DNA of 64,000 bases from the NCBI GenBank assembly GCA_963082875.1, contig OY720098.1:558001-622000 (forward strand). The letters are read 5' to 3'. Under the pieces are notes generated by a model. That model searched no databases, was not told where the DNA came from, and was given only the letters and a program-made list of their open reading frames with translations. The DNA is from Corella eumyota. Taxonomy: Eukaryota; Chordata; Ascidiacea; Phlebobranchia; Corellidae. A program made the translations under genes and the position numbers. This document shows, piece after piece, positions 1 to 11,951 of the stretch; position 1 is the first letter of the stretch; every line of letters starts with the position of its first letter.

Positions 1-183
1 GTTAAGATGGACATTATTAATTGCTTATTTGAAAAAAATAAATTTAGACAAAAATTAATTAAATTTTAACAGAACTAACTTACAAAAATTTAAACAAAAT
101 TAAGCTTAAATAAATTTTTTTTCGATGTTAATAAAATTTTTACATTTATGATATTTACAAATATATTTTGAATAACAACTTAC

Positions 184-3100
184 TGACATCTGAGTCCATT
201 GTTGTGTAACAGTATCAAATAAAACAGAATCTTTTTTATTGGGGAAACCCCCTCCCATTATAAGTAACTTTGTTGGAACTACAGCACAATTAGTTACTAA
301 ATAAAAATTATTTTTTAGAATTTTACTTTGACTTAATATTTTTTAATATTAACTGAAGAATTACATTAGTTGCAATAAACATTACAATTAAAAACCAAAC
401 ATTTTAAATTAATTAAGTTAATAATTTAAAAAGATGTATTTTATGTATAAAATATAAACAGTCTGATGACATTTAATTAACGTTAAGCAATACCATTCAG
501 TCTTCTCTGAGTGCCAGGTTGAGATTCCATGGTTAAGGCAGCAAGAAGAAGTTGTTGACATTCTGTTGAAGACTTAACAAGAGTCTAACAAAATAAATTA
601 AAAAAAAATTCTTAAAATTTAAAGTCACTAAAATTTCATTAATATTTGATTTATTAGTTAGTTAAAAATTGTAGAAATAACGAATTTGCCAAATATATAT
701 AATAAGCGACAGCGTGGTGTAGTGGTAAGAACACTTGCTACATCACACATGATGTTGTGGGTTCGATCCCCACTGCTCTCATGCTGTAGCGCCCTTGAGT
801 AAGGCGCTATAAACGGTATGAACTCCTGCTGATCCAGCACTTAATCAGCAGCAAAATTATTAGTCAATTTTAATTTATAATATCCCAAACTGCCACAGGC
901 AACTCGAGACTGGGTCGGAGTAACTGATGTATACTCTATGGCAATATAAATGTCCAATTTACGGGCTTACAAAATAAGTAAAACTTGCTGTTTGTGGTGC
1001 ACAGATAAATTATCAAATGCAAATTTTAGGTTGAATTCTGTGATACTGCAACACAACAATTAAAATGCAGAATTTATGGCAACCTATTAAATAGTGGACT
1101 TACCTCTTTCATGACAACTTGCTTAATAAATTCTTTGTCAAATTTAAGAAGATCAAGAGATTGAAACAATTGGTTGAGATGATTCTTTCTTCGTAATGTG
1201 GCATGTTTTATCCATCCAATCATAGCATTGTATACTGTTCTCTCTGCTTGAATCTAAAAAAATTAAGTGTTAATTTAAAGCTTTTCTTTATATTGATTTG
1301 TCCTTCATATGTTAAGGTCATGAAGTCGAGTAACAACAAGTAGAGTAACAACAATAGGCCCAACCCAGTTTGAAGTTTACTTTGGCAGTTTGGGATAAAA
1401 AAAATAATGCTCGATAATTCAGCTGCTGATTAAGTGCTGGCTTAGCAGGAGTTCATACCATTTATAGCACCCTTCCAAAAAGCGCTACAACATGAGAGCA
1501 ATAAAGATCGAACCCACGAACTCATGTGGTGTAGCAAGTGTTCTACCCACTACACCATGCTGCTGGTATAAAATAACACAAAAATAAAAAACTACTTTCT
1601 TACCTTTTTATCCTTTAATTTCAAAATGGAAAGAACATTTTCAAAACTAAGGGAAGAAAATTCCTCTTTTAAAACAACTAGTTCAAAATTCTCAGCAATC
1701 ATTTTCTGGGCTCCTTGCTTTAAGTTTTCAAGGTTGTATCTTTGAGAATAAGCCAGCATGGTTAAACAATTCTCAACATCAACCATTGTTGGAAGGAATG
1801 AAAAACAGAACTCTTGAAGTCCTAAATTGTAACAAAAAAAAACAAAAATTAATTTTTTTTTTATTAATTGATTCTCGATGCGGCAAAGTCAACTTCACAG
1901 CCTATACATTGAGTAACATTTGTTACCCTGCCCCAGTCTTATTTAAGGAGGTTGATTTTTTTTTTTTTTTGAATAAAATTGTCAGATAATTAACCCCCCA
2001 ATTGTTTTTTAGCTAAGCAGGAGCTACACCTTCACAAATATCCACCTAAGAAAGCCCTGCAAAGATTTTTTATATATATATATATATATATTTTTTTTTT
2101 TGTATATATCTTTATCCTTAATGTGGGAAAGTCAAATGCGGGACCTAAACATACAGTAACATCAGTTACTCCAACCCAGTCTCGAGTTGCCTGTGGCAGG
2201 TTGGGATATTATAGATTATAACTGCCCGATAATTAAGCTGCTGATTAAGTGCTGGCACAGCAGGAGTTTATACCGTTCATAGCGCCTTACTTGAGGGTGC
2301 TATAGTATGGGATCAGTGGGGATTGAACCCACGGCCTCATGTGTGGTGTAGCAAGTGTTCTTACCACTACACCACGCTGCCGGTAATATATTTTGTATAT
2401 GCTTCCGGTTAAGATGAACCTAGGACAGCTTGTAGTAAAAATTATAAAAAAACAGCCACTTTCTTAACTACACAGAAGTGATAAAATAATATTACTTTCA
2501 ATCTGGAGTTCCTTAGCTGCTTCCAAAACTTTGAAGATATTTTCCGAGGTCAGCAAAATCTTCTCAGTGTAGATAAAGTCGAAAATAAGTTCCATAACCT
2601 CTGAGCTTATTCCACAAACTTTACCATTTTCGTTGTATTTGCCTTTCATCTAAACAGTTTTAATTTGTTATAACAAAATTCTACAAGTCTTTTGAGTAAG
2701 ATGGTATGAGCGACATAAATCCCTGCTGAGCCAGCACTTAATCAGCAGCCTATTTATCGGGCAATTATAATCTATAATATCCCAAACTGGCACAGGCAAC
2801 TCAAGACTGGGTCAGGGTTAAAAATGTTACTCTATGTTTAGGTCGCGCATTCGACCTTCCCACCCAGTCTGGAAAGTAGGGCAGCGTGCACGCACGAGAT
2901 TTTTTTGATTAAAAAAATGCACGCCTGGAATTAGCGTTTTGCACGCCTGGTTTCTTAAAAAAATGTGCACGCACAGTATTGACGCCTACAACACGTTAAC
3001 ATATATCACGCATGCACGCCTAGACCGGAAATTTTGGTACGCGTGCACGCGTGGTCACGCATTTTTTTACGCTTGCACGCACGAGATCTCGTCGAAAACT

Positions 3101-6100
3101 GACCTACTTTCCAGACCACCTTGAGGATAAAGATATATAGAAAACCAATTGGTTCTAACATAATTTACAAACAAAACTCAAGCTATAATATCATAACTAG
3201 AATGAATGGAACTAACCGAAGCAAACATGTCCCTGAAGAATTCAGAAAACGATCCAAGAATATTTTTGTGGCCGTGATGTTTCATGTCTGAGTCATCCGA
3301 GATTATGACATCATAATAAACCCAATCTTTCTTCCTATCCCTATAAGGAAGTAGGTTTAGTAAGGTGTATAAAAATTAAACGCAATATCACAAACTTTTA
3401 TAACAAGAGTTGTCGCACAGGGCAAGTTGTCTTACCCATCTTGGCCATCTAGTATTAAATACGGTAACCAGACACCTCGGCCAAGACACTTCGGCCAAAT
3501 TTTTTTTTGAAACAGCGGCGATTTCGCATTTTAATTACCACGAAAAATTTTATTTTCCCGTATTTATATACAGTTTTTCAGACAGTATTTGAATTAAAAT
3601 AAGCAGTAAATTAATATTTTTTTAATAATAATGTGCAAGAACATGTTATCTTTCTTTTGGCGTGTCAATTTTTGTTAAGTCCATTTATATGAAAACTGAT
3701 TTATATTTTCTCATTAATTTTAAATACAATTTCACACTCGGTTGGACACCATTAGCCGCTATTGTGCGCTTCTTCTTTGGATCGCCTTATCGCCTGGTCA
3801 TTTCAAGTTTTTCCCTTTTTTCCAGCGTTCTTAGTCACGTGATTTGTGTTTCGCCTTTTTTGTCTTTATTTGTATCGTAACTTGGAATTATTTTTGGAAT
3901 TCTACTTTTAGTACGTCAAATATTTAGAATACGATTCGCCCTGTTCTAACAATTCATAAATGGTTTTTAGTTAGTTTTTGTTAAAAGTAATATTGATTTG
4001 TAAGTGTTAAGCCAGTATTGTTTTTTGTTAATTGTTTTTCTTGTGTACTGAATATTGAATACATTTGTAGCTTATTTTGGATAAATCCACATAAGCTAAC
4101 CTTTAATTTTATAAACAAACAGTTTTTGATGTTGATTTAAAATGGAATTGTTATTTATTTGCTGGCAAGCTTTGGCGTATTTCTCCTCCCTATTTAAAAT
4201 AAGTTCGAATGCTTTTAACTATAACTTGTTTATCGACTTTGCGGGTTATTTAACAACTCTTTTCGCATGGGAACTCTAACCTCGTTTTTCTGGTATTGAA
4301 TTATTTTTTCAACGATTATTTCTGCTTTTTATTAAGTGCAAATGTTCGTTTTAAAAACAGTTAGACAATTTCGTTCTGCTGAACGGACGCCACTTAATAA
4401 ACATGGATTTAGACATTACTTAAATTCAAAGTTTATTTCCGTAAGAATTAGCCAGAATTTTATATTCTTGTATCAACCAACCACTAAAGGATGTTTTAAT
4501 AATTAAATGAATAATTCGCTACAAATGATGATTTTCCCGACGTGATTAAGGTTTTGAGATTTAAAAAGAATTTTGTAGCTTCTGTTCTCAGACCAAATGA
4601 ACACCTTCCGAGGAGTCGCGCAAACGGAGATAAGCAAGTTTTTAGCTTTTGTTTATCAGCCAAAACTTTGGAATAAAAACAGACAATTAACAATTTTTAA
4701 ATGGGAAAACGTTATTGCCAGCTTTAAATTTTAACAGTCAAACTACAAAAACGACAGATGAAGAAAGACCATCGCAGCATTTTTTACGTGTTTTTCTTTG
4801 CCAAGCGGGTCAAATGAACAAGATGAAGTACCTTTCTTGCACGAACTACCTAGTTTCTTTTGCCCAACGATGGCCGACTCAAGACGATGATCGACGCACC
4901 CATGTCTGATGCCCACAGAAGGCCGATTGTTTTTCCGAAGTGCCCAAACGAGGCCAATATGTCTATAATGCCCACAGAGGCCAAGTTCCCTTCATTCGTC
5001 GATCGTCGCAATCACCTACCTCATGAAAGTTCGAATGTGCAAGAAATACAGTCATCAAACAATAAACGCTTATTTACAAATTTACGCTTGTGAGAATTAA
5101 GACGCGTATCGAAGAGTAGCGGTTGTGTTTTCTTATTTTTGATTACCCCGGGCTCTACTTTGAGTTGGGTTGATGTAGCTTATTTTAGATAAATCCACAT
5201 AAGCTAACCTTTAATTTTATAAACAAACAGTTTTTGATGTTGATTTGAAATGAAATTGTTATTTATTTGCTGGCAAGCTTTGGCGTATTTCTCCTCCCTA
5301 TTTAAATAAGTTCAAATGCTTTTAACTATAACTTGTTTATCGACTTTGCGGGTTATTTAACAACTCTTTTCGCATGGGAACTCTAACCTCGTTTTTCTGG
5401 TATTGAATTATTTTTTCAACGATTATTTCTGCTTTTGCAAATGTTCGTTTTAAAAACAGTTAGACAATTTCGTTCTGCTGAACGGACGCCACTTAATAAA
5501 CATGGATTTAGACATTACTTAAATTCAGAGTTTATTTCCGTAAGAATTAGCCAGAATTTTATATTCTTGTATCAACCAACAACTAGGACAGTTTTTAATA
5601 ATTAATGAATAATTCGCTACACATTGTAGAGTATTTCAATTGTTGTATCAGTCGAGTTAGACAGTTGCAATTCTGGGCCCATTATCGGCATTATTTTTAT
5701 ATTAACTGAGATCAATCTGTGATCAAGGGGCGTATTTTATTCTCCGATCAACCTATTGTTGGTCACGTGGGGTATAGTTGGACAAACCCTACATTTATTT
5801 ATGAATTGTATGACATTTGGTCATATCATTGGGTTAGTATAGTTAGTTAGATTTGTAAATTGTTTGACTTAAGATCAAGTTTAAATTTATAAATTGGGAT
5901 ATATAATTTCGAAAGGATTTATTGGATTTACAAATAAGAATGAGTTTGGAACCGAGTACCAGCGGTCAAGCTTCGACATCGAAGCCCGTCGAAGAACCGA
6001 GTGTCGAACCAAAGTCTGCCCGGAAAAATGCTTTGGCAAATTTTACTCGAATTGAAAACCAGCTCCTTAAAGAAATCAATGCTTAAAAGGAGGCAAAGCT

Positions 6101-9100
6101 GGTCACTGGATGCAAAGCAGTTTTCGACACCGCCTACGATAAATGTTTATCGGCGTGCAACGAATTCTTGGCTGTTCAAGCTGAAGTTGAAAAGCCAAAA
6201 GCACAGGCCAAAATTGATAAAGTTAAAAGCCGATATGCGACAATGAACGAAAGGTATCAAAGTTTTTTATCTTTGTGTGTAACCTCTGCTTCACCAACAC
6301 ATGGAGCTCCCTCAGTAATTGGGTCCCGCCATTCTGGATCTGTTAGCTCGCAAAGAAGCAGAGGTAGCGTCGAGGCGCTTAAAGTTCAAGCCGAACAAGT
6401 TCAAAAGGAAGCTGAATTAAGTCTTCGGCAGCTTGAAATTCAAAAGCAACAAGAAGAAGAAGAAGCAGAAGAAGAAGTCCGCGAAGCTGAAGCCAAGGCT
6501 CGTGAGGCCAAAGCTAGGGCTCGTCGGAAAAAGCGCACTGCGGCCCTTAAAAGCATGGGCGCACAAATTGAGCTTGAAAAGGAAGTAACTAGGGCTCAAT
6601 CCAAAGTTCTTGAAGCCGAAGCCGAGTTAGAGGGTAGCGTTTTTGGGTCTGACGGATTCGTAGAAAGGCCATCAATTTCGCTTCGACAACTCGCTTCACC
6701 AGCTGCTTTGGGGATTGATCAAGCCATTAACAGCTTATCACCCAAACGAAGTGACCCGACCCCTATCTTAGTTACCCAAACGGGGCCGGTGTATGATTCC
6801 ACGCCTATTGTCAAAGAAGCCCAGCAAAGTGTGCCCCGTAGCCAATATTTGCCAAGCTTTAGCGCAAGACGCCACCTTGCCAAGAATTACGATTGACAAT
6901 TTTAATGGCGACATTTTAGAATATGATTCTTTCATCATGCAGTTTGATGAATTTATAGATTGTAAAATATCGGATGACGGCGCCAAATTGCAGTTTTTGT
7001 TGAAGTATTGCACTGGCGAGGCGTTTGAGGCAATTAAAGGTTGCAAAGTTATTCGTAACCGAACAGAGGCTTACAGAGAAGCGAGATCACGACTTGATGA
7101 AAAGTTTCGTGCCAGTGATCTTATCATGGAGGCGGCAATGGAAACCATACTAATTGGGCCTCCCATTTCTGAGTCAGATTCCGATGCTTGGAATAAATTG
7201 GCAGACAGCATGTACTACTGCAGCTGTACCTTAAATGCGGGAGGCTATGAGTCCGAATTAAACAGCCGTGAGACAATAAGCAAAATCTATCGACGATTGC
7301 CCGAACAAGTGCGGCGTGATTTTATAAAAATTTCAAAAGATAAAGAAAGAACCGGTAGAAAAACAACCTTCGATGATTTGTTACAGTTCGTAAGGGAGTT
7401 GGCCCGATCATCAAGGCATTACTACCAGCGCATTCATTTTGAGCAATGTGATAAGAAATGTTCTGACATGAAAGGGAGGCGATTTCAATCGTAATCAAAT
7501 CGGCCTGCCAGCAAGAGCTTTAATGTAAAGGAGAAAAGTTCGGCGCCATTATCATTTGTATGCTGTCCTTTGTGTAGGAATGGACACCAGCTGTGGCGTT
7601 GCGAAATCTTTAAAATGAAAACGTCGATCGATCGATATAATTTCGTGAAAATTAAAAGGTTGTGTTTCAATTGCTTAAGAGAAGGCCACATGAATAACAA
7701 TTGTCCGACACCAAACGTAACCCGGCTGACATAGCATCTCGAGGTCTTATGCCAGACAAAGTAGATAAGGCCGAAATTTGGTTTAATGGCCCGAAGTTTT
7801 TGGGTCAAGTTGTTAATGAATGGCCCGCTCGCCCACAAGTTTTACCACCGCTTGCCAACGACGATCCTGAGTTGAAACAAGAACCAGCAAAGTGCAATTT
7901 CACAAAAAGAAATTAGCAGCACTGGCATTGAGCGCCTTTTTTCTCGCTATTCATCTTTTTCCCGATTACAACGCTGCGTGGCATGGCTTCTTCGTTATAA
8001 GCAATACCTGAGGTGGTAGGCTGAAACTCGAAATTTAGCAGCAAGTTCAACTTCGTTTAACACCAATTTTTTTAGTCGTCAGGAGATAGATACTGCCACT
8101 ACCGCTATTGTACATGCTGTTCAGCGCGACGTTTTTCCCGAGGTTATTAAGTTGCTTTCTAACCATGAGAACTTTCAGTCGTCTGTAGTAATGAGTAAAG
8201 GAGAACTTCGCAATTCAAAAGTTCTCAGCTCGTTGCAAAAGTTGTCACCCATTTTGGTCAATAATGTAATCTATGTTGGAGGAAGATTACAAAAGTCTTT
8301 GGTTGATAGGAATGCAAAGCATCAAATGATCTTGCCTTCAAACCACCCTGTCACTGCCCTCATTATTTCATCTCATCACATACGTCAAGGTCATTCCGGA
8401 ACCTTGCATGTGGTAGCCTCTAACCCGGAAAGTTTTTGGATTTTGCGTGGCCAGGCAGCTGTTCGAAAGGTACTACGAAACTGCAGACAATGTAGACGAT
8501 GGAACGCGAAAATCGGTGAACAAATGATGGCCGCATTACCCTCATCAAGGGTTACTGCCAACAGGCCGCCATTCACCTGTGTTGGTGTCGATTATATGGG
8601 CCCCATACCTGTCAAGCTGGGACGGAGCCAAGTTAAGCGATATGCTTGTGTTTTTACCTGTATGGCCACCAGAGCAGTCCATATTGAGGTTGCACAGTCG
8701 CTTGAAACAAGTGCCTTTATAGATGCATACAGAAGGTTCATTTCAAGAAGGCCAACACCGAAACAAATTTTTAGTGACAACGGCACTAATTTCGTCGGTG
8801 CCGAACGTGAATTGCGTATGGGTATAAGGAAATGGAATAAAAAACAAATGCATGATGCTATGTTGCAGAATGAAATAGATTGGAGATTTAATCCCCCTGC
8901 TGCAAGCCATCAAGGCGGAGTATGGGAGCGTATAATAAGAAAAGTTCGAAAAATTATACGTTCAATCACCGGTGAACGAGTTCTTGACGACTACGGCTTC
9001 ATTACATTGCTCACTGAAGTAGAAAGGATTTTGAATAACCGACCTTTAACCCCTATTAGTGATGATCCGCGAGACTTGGAAACGCTTTCTCCAAGTATGG

Positions 9101-11355
9101 TTTTAAAAGGAGCAATCGATATGTCATTGCCCCCTGGAGAATTTATAAAAGCGGATGGTTATAAAAAGTCATGGCGCCTGACCCAACTAGTCGTCGATCA
9201 ATTCTGGACGCGATGGCTAAAAGAATATTTGCCGCTTTTGCAATTGCGACAAAAATGGCTTCGGCCCGTGAGAAATTTTGCTGTTGGTGACGTAGTGTTG
9301 ATTGTGGATGACACAATTAAAAGAGGATACTGGCCGAAGGGAATTATAGAACAATGTGAAAGTGACTGTAACGGACTTGTACGACGCGTGCGTGTAAAAA
9401 CCGCCACAACGGTCCTTTGGCGGGATATTAGAAAGCTGTGCCTTCTCGAAGCGCAGCAATAACTTAAAACGCGTTTTTCTTTCATTCATTATTGCATGTA
9501 CCGTTATCATTTCACCTCATGTCACTCGTGTGAACTTTCATATTTTCTTACCCTTTGATGTGTACGATTATCGTATATTATTATAATGTAATGTTTTCTT
9601 TTTTGACGATTATCTCACGTCATACTGTTTGCTGCATGCTCACAGTGTATATTGGTTTCGTTTTTGATATAATGTACTTTGTTTATTGTGAAATGACTTC
9701 GTATATTTTGTTGTGTACTCGGTCATTTGGGGCCGGAATGTTAAGTCCATTTATATGAAACTGATTTATATTTTCTCATTAATTTTAAATACAATTTTAC
9801 ACTCGGTTGGACACCATTAGCCGCTATTGTGCGCTTCTTTTTTGGATCGCCTTATCGCCTGGTCATTTCAAGTTTTTCCCTTTTTTCCAGCGTTCTTAGT
9901 CACGTGATTTGTGTTTCGCCTTTTTTGTCTTTATTTGTATCGTAACTTGAAATAATTTTGGAATTTTACTTTTAGTACGTCATATATTTAGAATACGATT
10001 CGCCCTGTTCTAACAATTCATAAATGGTCTTTAGTTAGTTTTTGTTAAAAGTAATATTGATTTGTAAGTGTTAAGCCAGTATTGTTTTTTGTTAATTGTT
10101 TTTCTTGTGTACTGAATATTGAATACATTGTAGAGTATTTCAATTGTTGTATCAGTCGAGTTAGACAGTTGCAATTCTGGGCCCATTATCGGTATTATTT
10201 TTATATTAACTGGGATCAATCTGTGATCAAGGGGCGTATTTTATTCTCCGATCAACCTATTGTTGGTCACGTGGGGTATAGTTAGACAAACCCTACAATT
10301 TTTTTAATTTTACAAATTAAAACCTATAAAAAACTAATTTTAAAAGCGCGCGCTTTCAGGTGACACAAGACGATGCGTTATGATGTGTTTTGCGAAATAG
10401 GGCCGTCTTTCCAAACAATATTTGAAGAAAATAGATCATTAATTCATCAATTTTTATTAGATCATTAATTTATCACAAGGAATGTGCATAAATATATTAT
10501 TAGTTATTTCTCGTGTTAATTTATATACTAAAACACAAAGAATAAAACGTTTAAAGAGTTGCCAGAAGGTTCGTCCCGCAAAAAAAACGGCGGGGCTATG
10601 AAATTCCCGTGTATAAAGTCAGCGTAAGACCATATTTTTTCGATATTCAAAATAAAATTTTGCATAAAGTACAGTGTATATGAAAGTTTTTATTAGTTGT
10701 TACGTTAATGACATATGTTAGTTAGAATATTTATTTTTTTAGGATTTTTGTTTCAAAAACTAATTTTAAAACGGATTAAGACAGGTGCTTTTGGGCTTCA
10801 AAATTTTACGACTAATCGCTTTCGGCCTGCGAAATTTGTCATTAAACTACGGGGAGCCTGCAGCGTTAAGCCCGCGTATACCTTTAACGCAACACCATAT
10901 TTTATTGATATTTTAAATGAAATTTGGGAAAAAACTACAATAGTTAAAAAAGTTTTACCCGATTGTTAAGATAAATATTACGTTAATTTTTAGAAAAATT
11001 CAATTTTTAAAGATTTTTATCTCGAAAACGTAATTTAAAAAGGCATTAAAGAGAAAACATTTTCCGTTCGTAATTTAGTTTTCGACATAAAAATCATTAA
11101 AAAAAACGACCCACGTGTTTTTTTTACAGGCCGAAGCTTCTGGCAACCATTTTGAAGACAACTTAGCCTGATATAAATTTACCCTTTTAAGAGTTTTTTA
11201 TTAAAACGAACAAGAAGAACATTTTATTTGGTTGTTTAATCAAAAGGTTAAGTTGCCTTTGGTTGAATTGACATAAAGTTATTTAAAACCAACCTGTTTA
11301 GTTTCTCAAACATTTCATGAATGTGGTCGCTTTTAAACTCCTTGCTTACAGCCAT
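184..11355 (-). CDS. BTB-BACK-kelch (KLHL-like) protein, 5' part, continues off the left edge
   Basis: Seven minus-strand exons join in frame: 11294-11355, 3217-3340, 2496-2649, 1604-1821, 1104-1253, 494-584 and 184-278; the rest lies left of base 1. The start is the ATG at 11353-11355 (MAVSKEFKSDH). Residues ~20-130 form a BTB domain (YDVIISDDS, then GISSEVMELIFDFIYTEKI), residues ~130-265 a BACK domain, and the last exon opens the first kelch blade (VPTKLLIMGGG). Such proteins usually act as substrate adaptors for cullin-3 ubiquitin ligases; the substrate here is unknown. Intron 1 is ~8 kb and carries an LTR element. The exon at 184-278 closely matches that at 61600-61688, in the same phase, so the two kelch genes are paralogues. 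Exon 1 lies far from exon 2 and is joined on phase and sense only, which is the weakest link in the model. Confidence 0.85.
704..943 (+). mobile_element. S1 SINE
   Basis: Has A and B boxes (GGTTCGATCCC) and the body to ACTCTATGG; the tail is missing. It abuts an R3 repeat. In a left-kelch intron. Confidence 0.88.
945..1085 (-). repeat. R3 interspersed repeat
   Basis: Reverse orientation: GTCCAATTTACGGGCTTAC, CTGCTGTTTGTGGTGCACAG, then AACAATTAAAATGC. R3 has no tRNA boxes or inverted ends and is unclassified. Confidence 0.6.
1308..1567 (-). mobile_element. S1 SINE, diverged
   Basis: Head (CACTACACCATGCTGCTGGT) at the high end, body complete, tail degraded. In a left-kelch intron. Confidence 0.85.
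1872..1950 (-). mobile_element. S1 SINE tail fragment
   Basis: Holds the CTCGATG...GTCAACTTCACAGCCTA..ACATTTGTTACCCTG portion only; followed by a T-run. Confidence 0.65.
2066..2091. repeat. (TA)n microsatellite
   Basis: Pure TA run bordering the tail of the S1 copy at 2101-2384. Confidence 0.85.
2101..2384 (-). mobile_element. S1 SINE, full length
   Basis: Complete from the tail (TATATCTTTATCC) to the head (CACGCTGCCGGT). A TA microsatellite lies just outside its tail. Confidence 0.9.
2690..3142 (+). mobile_element. 5'-truncated S1 SINE interrupted by a MITE
   Basis: 2690-2864 is body plus tail start; 3116-3142 is the rest of the tail (CTTGAGGATAAAGATATATA). The MITE at 2865-3115 sits between. 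Confidence 0.85.
2865..3115 (+). mobile_element. MITE-like element inserted in an S1 SINE tail
   Basis: Inverted termini TCTGGAAAGTAGG (2868-2880) and CCTACTTTCCAGA (3103-3115) enclose 250 bp rich in GCACGC/GCGTGC motifs. It splits the S1 tail: 2690-2864 continues at 3116. CCACC flanks both sides (2860-2864, 3116-3120), a candidate target duplication. Related pieces: 13435-13665 and 46993-47070. Confidence 0.8.
3341..3672. other. Intron 1 sequence left of the LTR element, no gene seen
   Basis: AT-rich; a short patch with two TCGGCCAA words (CTCGGCCAAGACACTTCGGC) near 3478. No coding or element ends that I can support. Confidence 0.5.
3673..5793 (+). repeat. 5' LTR of the BEL/Pao element (split by a nested element)
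   Basis: Pairs with 9739-10297. The two halves are 3673-4065 and 5622-5793; between them sits a nested LTR element with a CATT target duplication. Confidence 0.9.
4066..5621 (+). mobile_element. Small non-autonomous LTR element (TRIM-like) nested in the BEL/Pao 5' LTR
   Basis: Two LTRs of ~450 bp (4066-4523 and 5174-5621), each starting TGTAGC and ending GCTACA, flank a 650 bp interior with no recognisable gag or pol. A 4 bp target duplication (CATT) at 4062-4065 and 5622-5625 marks clean insertion. Its mover is unknown. It is younger than its host element. Confidence 0.88.
6168..7494 (+). pseudogene. gag-like region of the BEL/Pao fossil
   Basis: The first part is a charged, Ala/Glu-rich coiled-coil stretch; the second is a DUF1759-type segment (FNGDILEYDSFIMQFDEFID) characteristic of BEL/Pao gag. 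It is part of a broken element and is treated as a fossil. Confidence 0.8.
7701..9462 (+). pseudogene. pol remnant (RNase H end, integrase) of the BEL/Pao fossil
   Basis: RPxDIASRG-type RNase H tail (NPADIASRGLMP), then an H2C2 zinc-binding region (HHIRQGHSG...CRQCRRW), an integrase core (VGVDYMGPI, FSDNGTNF, NPPAASHQGGVWER) and a DUF5641-like C-terminus (RPVRNFAVGDVVLI). Pol is incomplete; the whole is a broken fossil. Confidence 0.88.
9739..10297 (+). repeat. 3' LTR of the BEL/Pao element
   Basis: A 559 bp direct repeat of the 5' LTR, beginning TGTTAAGTCC and ending CCCTACA, uninterrupted. It shows the empty site (AATACATTGTAGAG) for the element nested in the 5' copy. Confidence 0.92.
10303..10557. 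other. Intron 1 sequence right of the LTR element, no gene seen
   Basis: Contains GCGCGCGC near 10346 and two similar AGATCATTAATT words; otherwise featureless. Confidence 0.5.
10558..11147. mobile_element. Inverted-repeat DNA element (GTTGCCAGAAG termini)
   Basis: Starts GTTGCCAGAAGGTTCG and ends CCGAAGCTTCTGGCAAC, imperfect terminal inverted repeats over ~590 bp. An interior stretch (GACCATATTTT, ATATTCAAAATAAAATTT, AAGTACAGT) recurs in the short copy at 44071-44246. It has no coding frame, so it is non-autonomous. Confidence 0.75.
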
Positions 11356-11951
11356 TTTAGTCTACCTCAACTACACTATGCTAAAACTAAATGGAACAAA
11401 ACATTAGACTTGTTTTTAACCGTCTAGACAGGTTGCTAAGCAACAGGATTTAACAGGCTCCCTAGCGAACAAGATATCCTTGTGATGTCATAGAATGTTT
11501 ATTGTTAAAACATCTTTTCTTTATGACAAAGAATAAAGTTCCCACAAGAGAGTGTTAGATCGAGCAGCAAACAAGAGAGATCACATTGTTTTTAAATTAA
11601 TCTTTTGATGTTGTCATGAATTTTTCAGTAAACAAATACCAAGTTACCCCAACTTACTTAAATTCTATCATGTTTAATTAAATTCTTTTTATTAGAAATA
11701 TCGCCGATCTTTTTTAACATTTGTATTTATTTCTTTTGTATTTTTACTATTTTAAGAAATCATTTTAAATTAATTAATTCTTAAATATTCAGTTTTTCAA
11801 ACTTTGAATCAAAAAAGTTTTTATTTGATATTTGAAAGTTGGTTTAAAACGATTTTAAACTCAATAAAAATAGAATGTAACACCCCAGCTGTTTGTGAAC
11901 AATACAACTTGTGACATAACAGTAACTCAATAGTGTATTATGACATCACAA
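11356..11951. other. Intergenic, left kelch promoter / NIP7 3' flank
   Basis: Short (~600 bp) spacer between two same-strand genes. It has poly(A)-signal candidates for NIP7 at 11820 and 11688. No TATA box I can defend. Confidence 0.5.

Larger units (their letters stand above)
3673..10297 (+). mobile_element. BEL/Pao LTR retrotransposon (fossil) in intron 1 of the left kelch gene
   Basis: The element is bounded by ~560 bp LTRs (TGTTAAGTCC...CCCTACA) and flanked by a 5 bp target duplication, ATTTT, at 3668-3672 and 10298-10302. Family is set by a DUF1759-type gag segment and an H2C2 integrase followed by a DUF5641-type tail, both typical of BEL/Pao. It is broken and incomplete, with several breaks in the coding part. 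The LTR pair differs at about a dozen positions, so the insertion is fairly young. It lies antisense to the host gene. A smaller LTR element has inserted into its 5' LTR. Confidence 0.9.

Noticed and set aside
704-790. tRNA genes at the many A-box/B-box sites
   Set aside because: The tRNA-like heads are always joined to the same SINE body and A-rich tail and do not fold as complete cloverleaves; they are SINE promoters.
3410-3592. Alternative first exon of the left kelch gene
   Set aside because: No start codon with a donor in the right phase. The exon at 11294-11355 has both ATG and matching phase.
4715-5093. Protein gene inside the small nested LTR element
   Set aside because: The overlapping short frames match no gag, pol or host family I recognise and look like chance.
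9555-9758. Envelope-like gene before the 3' LTR
   Set aside because: Only a short hydrophobic AT-rich frame without envelope motifs; not supported.
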